This document shows, piece after piece, positions 34,487 through 43,246 of a DNA stretch of 64,000 bases (position 1 is its first letter; each line of letters begins with the position of its first letter). The notes under the pieces are model-generated. The model was not told the DNA's origin. It saw only the letters and a list, made by a program, of their open reading frames with translations, and ran no database searches. This DNA comes from Halobacillus litoralis (lineage in GTDB: Bacteria; Bacillota; Bacilli; Bacillales; Halobacillaceae), in the NCBI RefSeq assembly GCF_004101865.1, contig NZ_CP026118.1, forward strand, positions 2,559,001 through 2,623,000, given 5' to 3'. A program made the position numbers and the translations under genes.

Positions 34487-35923
34487 ATGCCGACAAAAGT
34501 TGAAACGGTAAAGATGTTATTAGGAGGAAACTGGGTGCACAGTGAAGAGACTTTTGAAGTGCGTAACCCTCAAAACGATGAACTGATCGCATATGTCCCT
34601 TCGGCTTCCAGACAAGAAATGCTGATGGCTATTGAAAAAGCTGATCGAACCTTCCGTGCTAATGAACTATGGCCCACCCACGAAAGAATCAGAGTGTTAC
34701 AGGAAGTTGTCGAATATATGGAGGAAAACAGGGAGGAGTTCGCACGAATCATCGCTTTAGAGAGTAGCAAAACCATCAGGGAAGCCCGTGGAGAAGTGAA
34801 GCGTGCAACACAGACGATTCAAATCAGTGCAGAGGAAGCGAGAAGGCTGAAAGGCGAAACGATCAACTTTGATCAGAACGAGGGAAGTGAAAACAGAGTT
34901 GGATACTTTCAGCGTTTTCCTGTAGGAGTGATAGGTGCGATTACGCCATTCAACGACCCCTTGAATCTTGTCGCACATAAAATAGGTCCGGCAATCGCAG
35001 CTGGCAATGCGATTGTACTCAAACCAGCTTCTGTGACGCCTCTCAGTGCATTAAAATTGGCAGAAGCATTCGTAGAAGCGGGTCTTCCGGAAGGTTACTT
35101 GTCTGTCGTAACTGGATCCGGAAGGGAGATAGGGGACACGCTTGTGACCCACCCTGCAGTAAAAATGGTATCGTTTACGGGTGGATCAAAGGCAGGAGAA
35201 TCCATCACACAAAAAGCAGGAACGAAAAAATTAAGTATGGAACTCGGCTCGAATTCGCCGGTGATTGTCATGGAAGATGCGGATATCAAAAATGCTGTCC
35301 AATCCAGTGTTTCTGGTGCATTCTCAGCCGTTGGCCAAAACTGCATCGGTGTTCAGCGGATTTATGTGCATAAGTCCATCTATTCACATTTTCTCGATGC
35401 TTTTGTTCAGGAAACAGGTTCGTTGAATGTAGGAGATAAAATGGATGAGTGCACAGATGTCGGCCCGCTGATCAATGAAAACGAAGCTATCCGTGTCGAA
35501 AACTGGGTGGAAGAAGCAATCTCCCAAGGGGCTCAAGTGGAAATAGGAGGAAAGCGGGACGGGACGTTTTATTATCCCACTGTATTGACACATGTTCCGA
35601 TCACATCACGCCTTGCGACAGAGGAGATCTTTGGACCTGTCGTCCTAATCGAAACAATCGAAAGTTTGGATGAGGCCATTGATAAAGCCAATGATGTCAA
35701 TTACGGATTACAGGCCGGCATTTTCACCAATGACTTGAATCAAGCTTTCAAAGCCATCCGGAGAATGGATGTAGGAGGGCTTATGATCAATGATAGTAGT
35801 GATTATCGCATTGATGAAATGCCTTTTGGCGGGACGAAGGGTTCAGGCATCGGACGAGAAGGAGTCCGGTATAGTATGGAGGCAATGACTGAACAAAAAG
35901 TGGTTTGTTTTAAACTGAATTAA
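34487..35923 (+). CDS. NAD(P)-dependent aldehyde dehydrogenase (DoeC-like)
   Basis: A 478-residue aldehyde dehydrogenase. The catalytic Cys lies in SAVGQNCIGVQ, the general base Glu in MELGSNSP, and the cofactor motif FTGGSKAG is present. PFGGTKGSGIGREG and a FGPVV segment complete the fold. In ectoine degradation DoeC oxidises aspartate semialdehyde to aspartate, and the position as the last gene of the doeA operon fits this role. The closest appearance is to semialdehyde- and lactaldehyde-type enzymes, so the substrate is inferred from context only. Confidence 0.85.
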   Translation: MPTKVETVKMLLGGNWVHSEETFEVRNPQNDELIAYVPSASRQEMLMAIEKADRTFRANELWPTHERIRVLQEVVEYMEENREEFARIIALESSKTIREARGEVKRATQTIQISAEEARRLKGETINFDQNEGSENRVGYFQRFPVGVIGAITPFNDPLNLVAHKIGPAIAAGNAIVLKPASVTPLSALKLAEAFVEAGLPEGYLSVVTGSGREIGDTLVTHPAVKMVSFTGGSKAGESITQKAGTKKLSMELGSNSPVIVMEDADIKNAVQSSVSGAFSAVGQNCIGVQRIYVHKSIYSHFLDAFVQETGSLNVGDKMDECTDVGPLINENEAIRVENWVEEAISQGAQVEIGGKRDGTFYYPTVLTHVPITSRLATEEIFGPVVLIETIESLDEAIDKANDVNYGLQAGIFTNDLNQAFKAIRRMDVGGLMINDSSDYRIDEMPFGGTKGSGIGREGVRYSMEAMTEQKVVCFKLN

Positions 35924-35933
35924 CATAAAGTTG

Positions 35934-35968
35934 AAAAGGGGCGCATTCACGTGTCCCTTTTTTGTTTT
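35934..35968 (+). terminator. Terminator of the ectoine catabolic operon
   Basis: AAAAGGG and CCCTTTTTT close an imperfect stem around GCGCATTCACGTGT, followed by a T-rich tail. Confidence 0.6.
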
Positions 35969-36109
35969 GTAAATTGCTTAAGCTTTCGACGGTGAACAGG
36001 CGCGCTTGCGCTCATGAAATACATCACTGAAATGGAACTTCTTCTCAGGGATATTGTCTTCATTCATGCAAATAGTATAAGTGAGGAAAAATTCCGAGGA
36101 GGATGGAAG

Positions 36110-36898
36110 ATGAGAAAGAGCTTATTGATCATATTGGCAGCGATCATGATGATTTTCGTGTTAGCTGCTTGTAATACATCTGAAGAAGAGGCTCGTAAAA
36201 GCCAACGTAATAATTTGAATGAAGTGAGTTTTGGTCCTGAAGATCAAGGTATACAAAGAAAAGGCCAAAATGCCCAAGACCCGGGAGCCAAAGGGCAGAA
36301 TCGTTTTGATGCCAATATTCCTTATGAAGGCATGAATCCGAATGGAGCCAACGGTTCTATGCAAGGTCCTTACTTCTTTGATCAAGACGGCCGATACAAA
36401 GAGGGACAACGCGGCCAAGGCCAAGGTCAAGGTCAAAATCAAGGCCAGGATCAGGGACAAGGTCAAGATCAGGCACAAGCTCCCAAAAAGACAGAAGATA
36501 ATAAGGGGGACAAGGTCAGTGGTGATTTCCAAAAGAAAGTCATTGAACTGACAAATAACGCCCGTGAGAAGAATGGACTTAACCCCTTGAAAAGCAGTGG
36601 AGAAGTAACAGAAGTGGCACAAGAGAAATCAGAGGATATGGCTGAAAACAACTATTTTTCCCATACCTCTCCGACTTATGGAAGTCCTTTTGACATGTTG
36701 AAGGAATTCGGTGTGGACTATCGCACAGCAGCTGAAAATATTGCTGCAGGGCAACAGTCACCACAAGAGGTCGTTGATGGCTGGTTGAACAGTCCAGGTC
36801 ACCGGAAAAATATTATGAACAAGAATTTGACACATATTGGCGTAGGTTTTGCTGAAGATGGCAACCAGTGGGTGCAAATGTTCATTGGAAAAAAATAA
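36110..36898 (+). CDS. CAP/SCP-domain lipoprotein (YkwD-like)
   Basis: A 262-residue exported lipoprotein. The signal peptide ends in the lipobox VLAAC with Cys21. A low-complexity Gly/Gln/Asp linker follows (about 100-130; GQGQGQNQGQDQ repeats). The C-terminal CAP domain (about 140-262) has NAREKNGLNPLK, NNYFSHTSP, AAENIAAG and WLNSPGHRKNIMN, including the conserved His residues. Related Bacillus proteins (YkwD, YlbC) are envelope-associated and of uncertain activity. ATG 36110 has GAGGAGG upstream; a longer frame from 36014 adds residues in front of the signal peptide and is rejected. Confidence 0.87.
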   Translation: MRKSLLIILAAIMMIFVLAACNTSEEEARKSQRNNLNEVSFGPEDQGIQRKGQNAQDPGAKGQNRFDANIPYEGMNPNGANGSMQGPYFFDQDGRYKEGQRGQGQGQGQNQGQDQGQGQDQAQAPKKTEDNKGDKVSGDFQKKVIELTNNAREKNGLNPLKSSGEVTEVAQEKSEDMAENNYFSHTSPTYGSPFDMLKEFGVDYRTAAENIAAGQQSPQEVVDGWLNSPGHRKNIMNKNLTHIGVGFAEDGNQWVQMFIGKK

Positions 36899-36969
36899 AA
36901 AATAACATGGCGCGCGGTTGTTCCGGCGTCCTGTTATTACATAACTTTTTAAAGTAGGGGACGAGTAAG

Positions 36970-37665
36970 GTGAAAAAGATACTCTTAATGGCCATCATCC
37001 TGGCACTCATAATATATCCGATACAAGCTTTTGCATACAAAGAAAAACGCCTAGTGGCCATAGGAGATTCCATCCCATATGGCTATAACCTTACGAAGGA
37101 AAATATAAGCCCGCCGAAGGAATCCTTCCCCTACTTGATCGGCAATAAGAGAAAGATCGAAGTCACAAATATGAGCATCCCCGGCTTGACCTCAGGAGAG
37201 CTTTTGAAGGCAGTCAAAACGAACGATTTATTTCGAGAAGCCTTAAACGATGCAAACTATGTAGTCGTTTATATCGGTGGGAATGACTTATTGAACGTTG
37301 TGAAGAAAAATGGCGGGCTTGACGGTATGAAAATGGAGGAAGCAGCACCTGTCATCAGAGACCTGGTTTACAATGTATATTCAACTATTTTGGAAATCGA
37401 TCAAATGACGGATGGAAAGATCCTTGTGTACAATATTTATAACCCATATCCTGCAGCTGGTGATAAATTGAGCACCCCGTTATCTTATATTAACCAACAG
37501 TACTCATCACTTATAAAGTTGTTGAAACATTTCACTTCTGTTCACTTACTCAATGCTTACAAAGCTTACAATGGCCATCCAGAATATATCATTGAAGGAG
37601 ATGTACACCCAACTAAAGAAGGTCAAGAAGTACTCGCGAAAATCGCTTTGAAGCACATTAAATAA
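36970..37665 (+). CDS. Secreted SGNH/GDSL hydrolase
   Basis: A 231-residue exported hydrolase. A signal peptide covers roughly residues 1-24 (ILLMAIILALIIYPIQAFA). Block I is AIGDSIPYG with the catalytic Ser, block III YIGGNDLL, and block V DVHPTKEG with the catalytic His, so a functional lipase/esterase-like or acyl-esterase enzyme is expected outside the membrane. The GTG start (36970) follows AGGGGACG. It may be co-transcribed with the CAP lipoprotein 71 bp upstream; an imperfect hairpin (36901-36941) lies between them without a T run. Confidence 0.85.
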   Translation: MKKILLMAIILALIIYPIQAFAYKEKRLVAIGDSIPYGYNLTKENISPPKESFPYLIGNKRKIEVTNMSIPGLTSGELLKAVKTNDLFREALNDANYVVVYIGGNDLLNVVKKNGGLDGMKMEEAAPVIRDLVYNVYSTILEIDQMTDGKILVYNIYNPYPAAGDKLSTPLSYINQQYSSLIKLLKHFTSVHLLNAYKAYNGHPEYIIEGDVHPTKEGQEVLAKIALKHIK

Positions 37666-37741
37666 GTGGAGTATATTTAGTGGGTTTTTTAAAAGACTCA
37701 TGTATAATAGGAACAAATTAGTAAGACAAGGTGGTAAAAAT

Positions 37742-38734
37742 ATGCGTTTCGGAATCATTGGTACGAATACGATTACAGAAAAGTTGATCGATGCAGGCAA
37801 ACAGCATAGCCGTTTTGAATTAAAGGGTGTGTATTCACGAACAAAAGAAAGAGCCGAAGAGTTCGCCAGCCTCCATGATATCCCATATACGTTCACAACA
37901 ATCGAGGCATTAGCAGACAGTGAACATATTGATGCCGTGTATATTGCAAGTCCGAATGCCTTTCATGCAGAACAAGCTTCGGCATTAATGAGAAAAGGAA
38001 AGCATGTACTATGCGAGAAACCCATGGCTTCAAACCAGCGGGAGATTGCAACAATGATTGACGTCGCTAAGAACGAGGGTGTCGTTTTGATGGAGGGAAT
38101 TAAATCCACTATGATGCCTGGATTCTTCACCGTTCAGGAACATTTACATAAGCTTGGCCACATCAGACGTTATGTAGGAAACTTCTGCAAATATTCATCC
38201 CGTTATGATGCCTATAAGGAGGGGGAGGTGCTGAATGCTTTTAAACCATCCCTCTCTAATGGTTCTTTAATGGATCTTGGTATTTATGGGATTTATCCAA
38301 TGGTTGTGCTGTTCGGCGCACCTAATTCCATCAAAGCAAACGGTGTGTTTTTGAAATCCGGGGTAGATGGGGAAGGCAGTGTGCTGGCAGAGTATGACGA
38401 TATGGAAGCGGTAATCATGCATTCTAAGATCATTGATTCTCACTCTCCCACAGAAATTCAAGGAGAAAATGGAACGATGATCATTCCGAACATATCAGAA
38501 CCGAAGGAAATCAAAATCGTTTATCGAGGTGGGACAGAAGAGGATCTGCACCTTAAAGATAACCATCCTGCAATGTTCTATGAGGTCGAAGAATTCATCA
38601 AATTGGTGGAGGAAAATAAAGGGCAGTCAAAAATCAATTCTTTTTCACATACGCTTATGACAGCAAGGATCATGGAAGAAGCCCGCCAGCAAATTGGGTT
38701 GGAGTATGCAGCAGACCGAAAAAGTAGAGAGTAA
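37742..38734 (+). CDS. Gfo/Idh/MocA-family oxidoreductase
   Basis: A 330-residue NAD(P)-dependent oxidoreductase. The N-terminal Rossmann half starts MRFGIIGTNTIT and the family marker CEKPMASNQREI (the conserved EKP lysine) is at about residue 100. The C-terminal half is the usual alpha/beta substrate domain. Substrates in this family are mostly sugars and inositols; nothing here fixes the substrate. AAGGTGG lies ahead of ATG 37742. A TATAAT (37703-37708) may be its -10. Confidence 0.9.
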   Translation: MRFGIIGTNTITEKLIDAGKQHSRFELKGVYSRTKERAEEFASLHDIPYTFTTIEALADSEHIDAVYIASPNAFHAEQASALMRKGKHVLCEKPMASNQREIATMIDVAKNEGVVLMEGIKSTMMPGFFTVQEHLHKLGHIRRYVGNFCKYSSRYDAYKEGEVLNAFKPSLSNGSLMDLGIYGIYPMVVLFGAPNSIKANGVFLKSGVDGEGSVLAEYDDMEAVIMHSKIIDSHSPTEIQGENGTMIIPNISEPKEIKIVYRGGTEEDLHLKDNHPAMFYEVEEFIKLVEENKGQSKINSFSHTLMTARIMEEARQQIGLEYAADRKSRE

Positions 38735-38740
38735 TCGACG

Positions 38741-38773
38741 TATAAAGAGGCTTTTTCAATGAGCCTCTTTATA
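38741..38773. terminator. Terminator-like hairpin after the Gfo/Idh/MocA gene
   Basis: Perfect 12-bp stem TATAAAGAGGCT / AGCCTCTTTATA (38741-38752, 38762-38773) between convergent genes. The T run is interrupted. Confidence 0.7.
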
Positions 38774-38836
38774 TCGGAATTTATTTTTTCTGCTGCTTGT
38801 TGTGTCTCCTGGGGAGGTTGAGCATTTCACCGATTG

Positions 38837-39205
38837 TCATTTTTCACGGTTGATAAGGTCTGCCATTTCACGTTTCGTAGCAGATTGACGCTTATGTTCC
38901 ATCCCCCAATTGTTCATATTGGTAAGAAATGAGGCCGTTGTTTTGCCATATGGCGTCACCTGATACTCTACCCGAGGGGGGACAGTTTCATAATCAATTC
39001 TTGCGACCAGCCCATCATCCACCAGTTTTTTTAACTCTCTTGCCAAAATACGAGAAGAGATATTACCGTCAATAGCACGGCGGAGTTCATTGAATCTCAT
39101 ATGATTTTCATGGAGAAGTTTCCATAATATGAGACCTTTCCACTTCCCGCATACGACTTCAAGGGTGATATCGATTCCTGTTTTCTGTCCGTCCACCCGT
39201 TTCAC
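38837..39205 (-). CDS. HxlR-family winged-helix regulator
   Basis: A 122-residue HxlR/DUF24 protein with the winged-helix core CGKWKGLILWKLL, MRFNELRRAID, ISSRILARELKKL and the wing RVEYQVTPYG. One Cys near residue 19 (EVVCGKW) sits in the position that senses aldehydes or oxidants in many HxlR regulators. Its start (ATG 39205) overlaps the stop of the small gene upstream by 4 nt. It is divergent from the heterodimeric ABC exporter genes and may regulate them. Confidence 0.87.
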   Translation of the reverse strand: MKRVDGQKTGIDITLEVVCGKWKGLILWKLLHENHMRFNELRRAIDGNISSRILARELKKLVDDGLVARIDYETVPPRVEYQVTPYGKTTASFLTNMNNWGMEHKRQSATKREMADLINREK

Positions 39206-39402
39206 CCCATCTCTGGTTTGTTTTTTTGTTTCTCCATTGCTTTTTCATACCCTTCCATGATGCCTTGTGCATAAACTTTGTTGAGCACCGTCATGGTTTG
39301 GGGAATTACTTGTTCTTCTGTAGTATGCGATACTCGATTCAGTAAGTCCACCAATTCGAGCAATTCCTCTGATATGGGGAAAATCGGTTTAATATTATTC
39401 AA
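39202..39402 (-). CDS. 66-residue protein translationally coupled to the HxlR regulator
   Basis: Not recognised. The predicted protein begins MNNIKPIFPISEELLELVDL and is mainly helical, with a Lys/Glu-rich C-terminus. The TTG at 39402 is spaced about 7 nt from GGAAGGTG; a GTG at 39411 overlaps that site. The stop codon overlaps the HxlR ATG (ATGA), which argues that both are made from one mRNA and that this is a real gene. It could be a small helical partner of the regulator; no function can be assigned. Confidence 0.5.
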   Translation of the reverse strand: MNNIKPIFPISEELLELVDLLNRVSHTTEEQVIPQTMTVLNKVYAQGIMEGYEKAMEKQKNKPEMG

Positions 39403-39659
39403 AAGTAACACCTTCCTGTTTCGTTCGGAAAATACTATCGTTATTATTCTATTGCGTTTTTCAGCTTACCACAAGTACTTACATATTTGTTATTGTCATA
39501 CATCCTATGGGGACCTGGGTAATAGTGAAATACCAATAACTAAGTCCATACATTTGCAGCAGGAGTCCTGGGCGCGATTTTTCAACTTTTGGAGAAATCT
39601 CTTCCCAGGAACTTTTCTTGTATAATAAAAAGGAAGCACAACCGATAGGAGGGGTTTTT

Positions 39660-41369
39660 ATGCTCCGGATACTTACATATACAAAATCCTATAAACGTTC
39701 TGCTTTCATCGCATTATTCTTGATGATAATCGAACTTGCTGTAGAACTGACCCAACCGCTGCTTATGGCAAAAATCATCGATGAAGGTGTGTTAGAAGAA
39801 GACTTTTCAGTGATTACAATCTGGGGTTGTGTACTCTTAGGACTCTCTTTATTAGCGTTTGCCGCAGGTGTGACGAATTCCTTCTTTGCTGCCGACCTTG
39901 GCCAGGGAGTCGGTTTTGACTTGCGCCGGGATTTGTTCAAAAAGGTACAGGATTTTTCAGATAAGCACTTTCAAACCCTCTCCACTCCCAGTCTGGTGAC
40001 ACGCATCACAAATGATGTCATTCAAATTCAGAATCTGCTGTTCATGTTTGTGCGTATTGGTCTGAGGGCACCTTTGTTCATTGTATTTGCTCTCATCATG
40101 GCTTTTACCATTAATGTGCAGTTAGCTGTGATCCTGGCGGCAGGTGTACCGTTATTCCTGGTCTTTTTATTCTTCATTTTGACCAAAGGTGTAAAGTGGT
40201 TCAATCGGGTTCAAAGTAAACTGGATCAACTGAATACGATCATCCGTGAAAACTTGACAGGGATACGTCTGATCAAAGGATTTAACCGGAAAGATCATGA
40301 GGAAGCACGATTCCAACAGGGGAATGAATCTCTGGTGGAAAAGAATAAAAAGGCATTGTGGTTCATGGAGGTCGCCATGCCTGTAGTGATGTTGGGAATG
40401 AATGTAGTCATTCTCATCCTTCTCTTTTTTGGTGCCCAGTTTTTAAGTTTCGGCAATGTGCAGGCGGGAGAAGTTGTTGCCATCATCAACTATGCGACAC
40501 GTATCTTGTTCACATTCTCTGTGTTCACCTTTTTGATCATGGTCATTTCTCGTGGACATGCATCTTCAAATAGAATTAAAGAGGTCTTAGACCAGGATAC
40601 GCCGTCCCAAAATCGTTTACAGGGAAAAAGCAAAACCCTGAAGGGGGCTGTTCATTTTCATAATGTCTCTTTTGAAAGAAATGGGGAACGAATTCTCAGT
40701 GACCTTTCCTTTGAAGTTCTGCCAGGGCAAACCTTAGGCATCTTAGGAGAAACAGGCTCTGGTAAAAGTTCTCTCCTTCACCTCATACCCCGTTTATACC
40801 AAAAAGATGCAGGCACACTCTTATTAGACGGGGAAGAAGTGGAAGGATTGGACCTGAAGCAGATTAGAAATCAAATCAGTCTAGTCCCACAGGAAGCCCA
40901 TCTTTTTTCTGGTAGCGTTGAAGAAAATATCGGCTGGGGAAAAGAGGGGGCCTCGAAAGAAGAGATTATGGAGGCAGCAAAACGATCGCAAATTCATGAT
41001 TTTATCAATACTTTACCGAAAGGGTACGATACTCAAATCGGTCAAAAGGGCGTCGTTTTTTCAGGAGGACAGAAGCAACGGTTATCTATTGCTCGAGCGC
41101 TTGTGAGGAAGCCGAAAATTCTTATCCTGGATGACAGCACAAGTGCCCTGGATGCCCATACCGAAAAGCGGTTGTTACAAACACTCAAAGATCAGCCCTG
41201 CACTGTATTTATAGTAGCTCAGAAAATCAGTTCGCTTCAAGGTGCTGACCAAATCCTGCTTCTTCACCAAGGGAGAATCATCGCGCAGGGGACCCATCAA
41301 GAATTATTGAAAACGAATACGTATTACCATGATATTTATCAGTCACAACAAGAAGGGGTGATGTCATGA
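39660..41369 (+). CDS. ABC exporter half-transporter, degenerate-site subunit (YfiB-like)
   Basis: A 569-residue ABC transporter half: six-helix membrane domain (about 1-310) and nucleotide-binding domain. Walker A is GETGSGKSS, signature FSGGQKQRLSIARAL, Walker B LILDDSTSALD. The catalytic Glu after Walker B is Asp, and the H-loop His is Gln (FIVAQKISSL). This is the degenerate half of a heterodimeric exporter of the BmrC/YfiB/TM287 type. ATG 39660 has AGGAGG. The next gene overlaps by 4 nt and encodes the consensus half. Substrate is unknown; drug or peptide export is typical. Confidence 0.9.
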   Translation: MLRILTYTKSYKRSAFIALFLMIIELAVELTQPLLMAKIIDEGVLEEDFSVITIWGCVLLGLSLLAFAAGVTNSFFAADLGQGVGFDLRRDLFKKVQDFSDKHFQTLSTPSLVTRITNDVIQIQNLLFMFVRIGLRAPLFIVFALIMAFTINVQLAVILAAGVPLFLVFLFFILTKGVKWFNRVQSKLDQLNTIIRENLTGIRLIKGFNRKDHEEARFQQGNESLVEKNKKALWFMEVAMPVVMLGMNVVILILLFFGAQFLSFGNVQAGEVVAIINYATRILFTFSVFTFLIMVISRGHASSNRIKEVLDQDTPSQNRLQGKSKTLKGAVHFHNVSFERNGERILSDLSFEVLPGQTLGILGETGSGKSSLLHLIPRLYQKDAGTLLLDGEEVEGLDLKQIRNQISLVPQEAHLFSGSVEENIGWGKEGASKEEIMEAAKRSQIHDFINTLPKGYDTQIGQKGVVFSGGQKQRLSIARALVRKPKILILDDSTSALDAHTEKRLLQTLKDQPCTVFIVAQKISSLQGADQILLLHQGRIIAQGTHQELLKTNTYYHDIYQSQQEGVMS

Positions 41370-43183
41370 AAGGCCACGGCCGATCGAAAATAAGGCATCA
41401 TCATGGAATAGGGATGAAGACTCCTGAGGTTCACAATATCGGTTCAACATTAAAGAGAATCTGGGTGTATATGGCAGACGAAAAGGTGAAATTTTCTTTT
41501 GTGCTGATCGCTATCGTCAGTAGTTCAGCTTTATCCTTACTCGGACCGTATTTGTTAGGTTTGACTGTGGATCTTGTTATCGCAGAACCTGAGGGCAGTA
41601 CTCTTCTTACGATGTTGACCTATCTGTTGCTGATTTATGTATTCCATTCTGCTTTTCTCTGGCTGCAAAATTACTGGATGATCGACATCGCCCAAAATGC
41701 GGTCAAGAAAATGAGATCCCACCTGTTCTCTCACCTTCAGCTGCTTCCAGTGCTCTTTTTTCAAAAGATGCAGCAGGGCGAACTGATGAGCCGACTGACT
41801 AATGATATCGAAAATGTCAGTCGAACGTTGAATACTGCTGTAGTCCAGTTTGTCACCAGCTTGTTGACGATTACAGGAACAGTCATTATTATGCTCTGGC
41901 TTAGTCCGTTATTGACGATACTCACATTGACCATTGTGCCTGTCATGTATTTTGGAATGAAGTGGATAACAAAACGCACAGGACCATATTTTAAGAAGCA
42001 GCAACGTGATTTAGGTGAAGTGAATGGATACGTGGAAGAAATGTTTTCCGGCCAGCCCATTATTAAGATGTTTTCTAGAGAAGAGCAAGTGATTAATGAC
42101 TTCGAGGAAAAGAACGAAGCATTAAGGAATTCTGGTTATTATGCGCAAGTCTACACTGGCTTCATCCCTAAACTGATGAACATGCTGAACAATGTCAGCT
42201 TTGCCATCATTGTCGGAGCGGGAGGCCTCCTTGCTTTGAATGGATTTGTCTCCATCGGTATTATTGTGACGTTTACCACTTATTCACGGCAGTTCACACG
42301 GCCATTGAATGATTTGGCTAACCAATTCAATATGATTTTATCAGCTGTAGCAGGAGCAGATCGAGTGTTCCAGGTCATTGATGAAAAAGAAGAAAAACAA
42401 GACGAAGGAGAAGCTGTGGCTGTGAACAGGATGAGGGGCGAGATTGCTTTTAAAAGCGTAGATTTTTCTTATGAAGATGGTCAGAAGACACTATCCAACA
42501 TCACTTTTCGTGCAGAACCCGGCCAGACAGTGGCGCTTGTCGGTGCGACCGGGGCGGGAAAAACCACCATTATTTCGTTATTGTCACGCTTCTATGAGCC
42601 AGAGCGTGGTAATATTTTTATCGATGGACGTGACTCAGAAAAAATCACTCGAGCCAGCCTTAGAAATCAGATGGGCGTTGTGCTCCAGGATGCAACGATG
42701 TTTCATACCACGATTCGAGAAAATATTCGGTATGGACGGTTGGAAGCAGAAGATGAAGAGGTCATCGAAGCGGCTAAATCTGCTCATGCCCATGAATTTA
42801 TCATTAATCTCCCCAAAGGTTACGATACAGTGCTCGATTCAGATGGGAAAGGAGTCAGTCATGGGCAGCGTCAGCTCCTTTCGATTGCCAGGGCTATGAT
42901 TGCTGCTCCATCCCTTCTTATTCTGGATGAAGCTACCAGTAGTATAGATACAATGACAGAAATGAAAATAAATGCAGCATTATCAAAATTGATGGAAGGT
43001 CGGACCAGCTTTGTAATTGCCCACCGCCTTCATACGATTCGTTCGGCGGATCTCATCTTAGTTTTAGAAGAAGGACGTATCATTGAACAAGGGAATCATC
43101 ATTCACTTATGGAAAAAGGTGGCTATTACGCAGACTTGATTCAAACCCAGGGTTCGGTAAATCGGGTTTCAGATATAACTTAG
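41366..43183 (+). CDS. ABC exporter half-transporter, catalytic-site subunit (YfiC-like)
   Basis: A 605-residue ABC exporter half with an N-terminal His/Gly-rich extension (about 35 residues), six membrane helices, and a nucleotide-binding domain with consensus Walker A GATGAGKTT, Walker B LLILDEATSS (catalytic Glu present) and H-loop VIAHRLHTI. The signature loop reads VSHGQRQLLSIARA, His in place of the first Gly of the usual SGG. Together with the degenerate partner just upstream it forms an asymmetric exporter with one canonical and one non-canonical ATP site. The genes are translationally coupled. Confidence 0.9.
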   Translation: MKGHGRSKIRHHHGIGMKTPEVHNIGSTLKRIWVYMADEKVKFSFVLIAIVSSSALSLLGPYLLGLTVDLVIAEPEGSTLLTMLTYLLLIYVFHSAFLWLQNYWMIDIAQNAVKKMRSHLFSHLQLLPVLFFQKMQQGELMSRLTNDIENVSRTLNTAVVQFVTSLLTITGTVIIMLWLSPLLTILTLTIVPVMYFGMKWITKRTGPYFKKQQRDLGEVNGYVEEMFSGQPIIKMFSREEQVINDFEEKNEALRNSGYYAQVYTGFIPKLMNMLNNVSFAIIVGAGGLLALNGFVSIGIIVTFTTYSRQFTRPLNDLANQFNMILSAVAGADRVFQVIDEKEEKQDEGEAVAVNRMRGEIAFKSVDFSYEDGQKTLSNITFRAEPGQTVALVGATGAGKTTIISLLSRFYEPERGNIFIDGRDSEKITRASLRNQMGVVLQDATMFHTTIRENIRYGRLEAEDEEVIEAAKSAHAHEFIINLPKGYDTVLDSDGKGVSHGQRQLLSIARAMIAAPSLLILDEATSSIDTMTEMKINAALSKLMEGRTSFVIAHRLHTIRSADLILVLEEGRIIEQGNHHSLMEKGGYYADLIQTQGSVNRVSDIT

Positions 43184-43246
43184 CCGCAAAAATGTCTACA
43201 CCCCATAGCTGTATTCTTCATACTCTAGGAATAAAGGGGTGAGACG

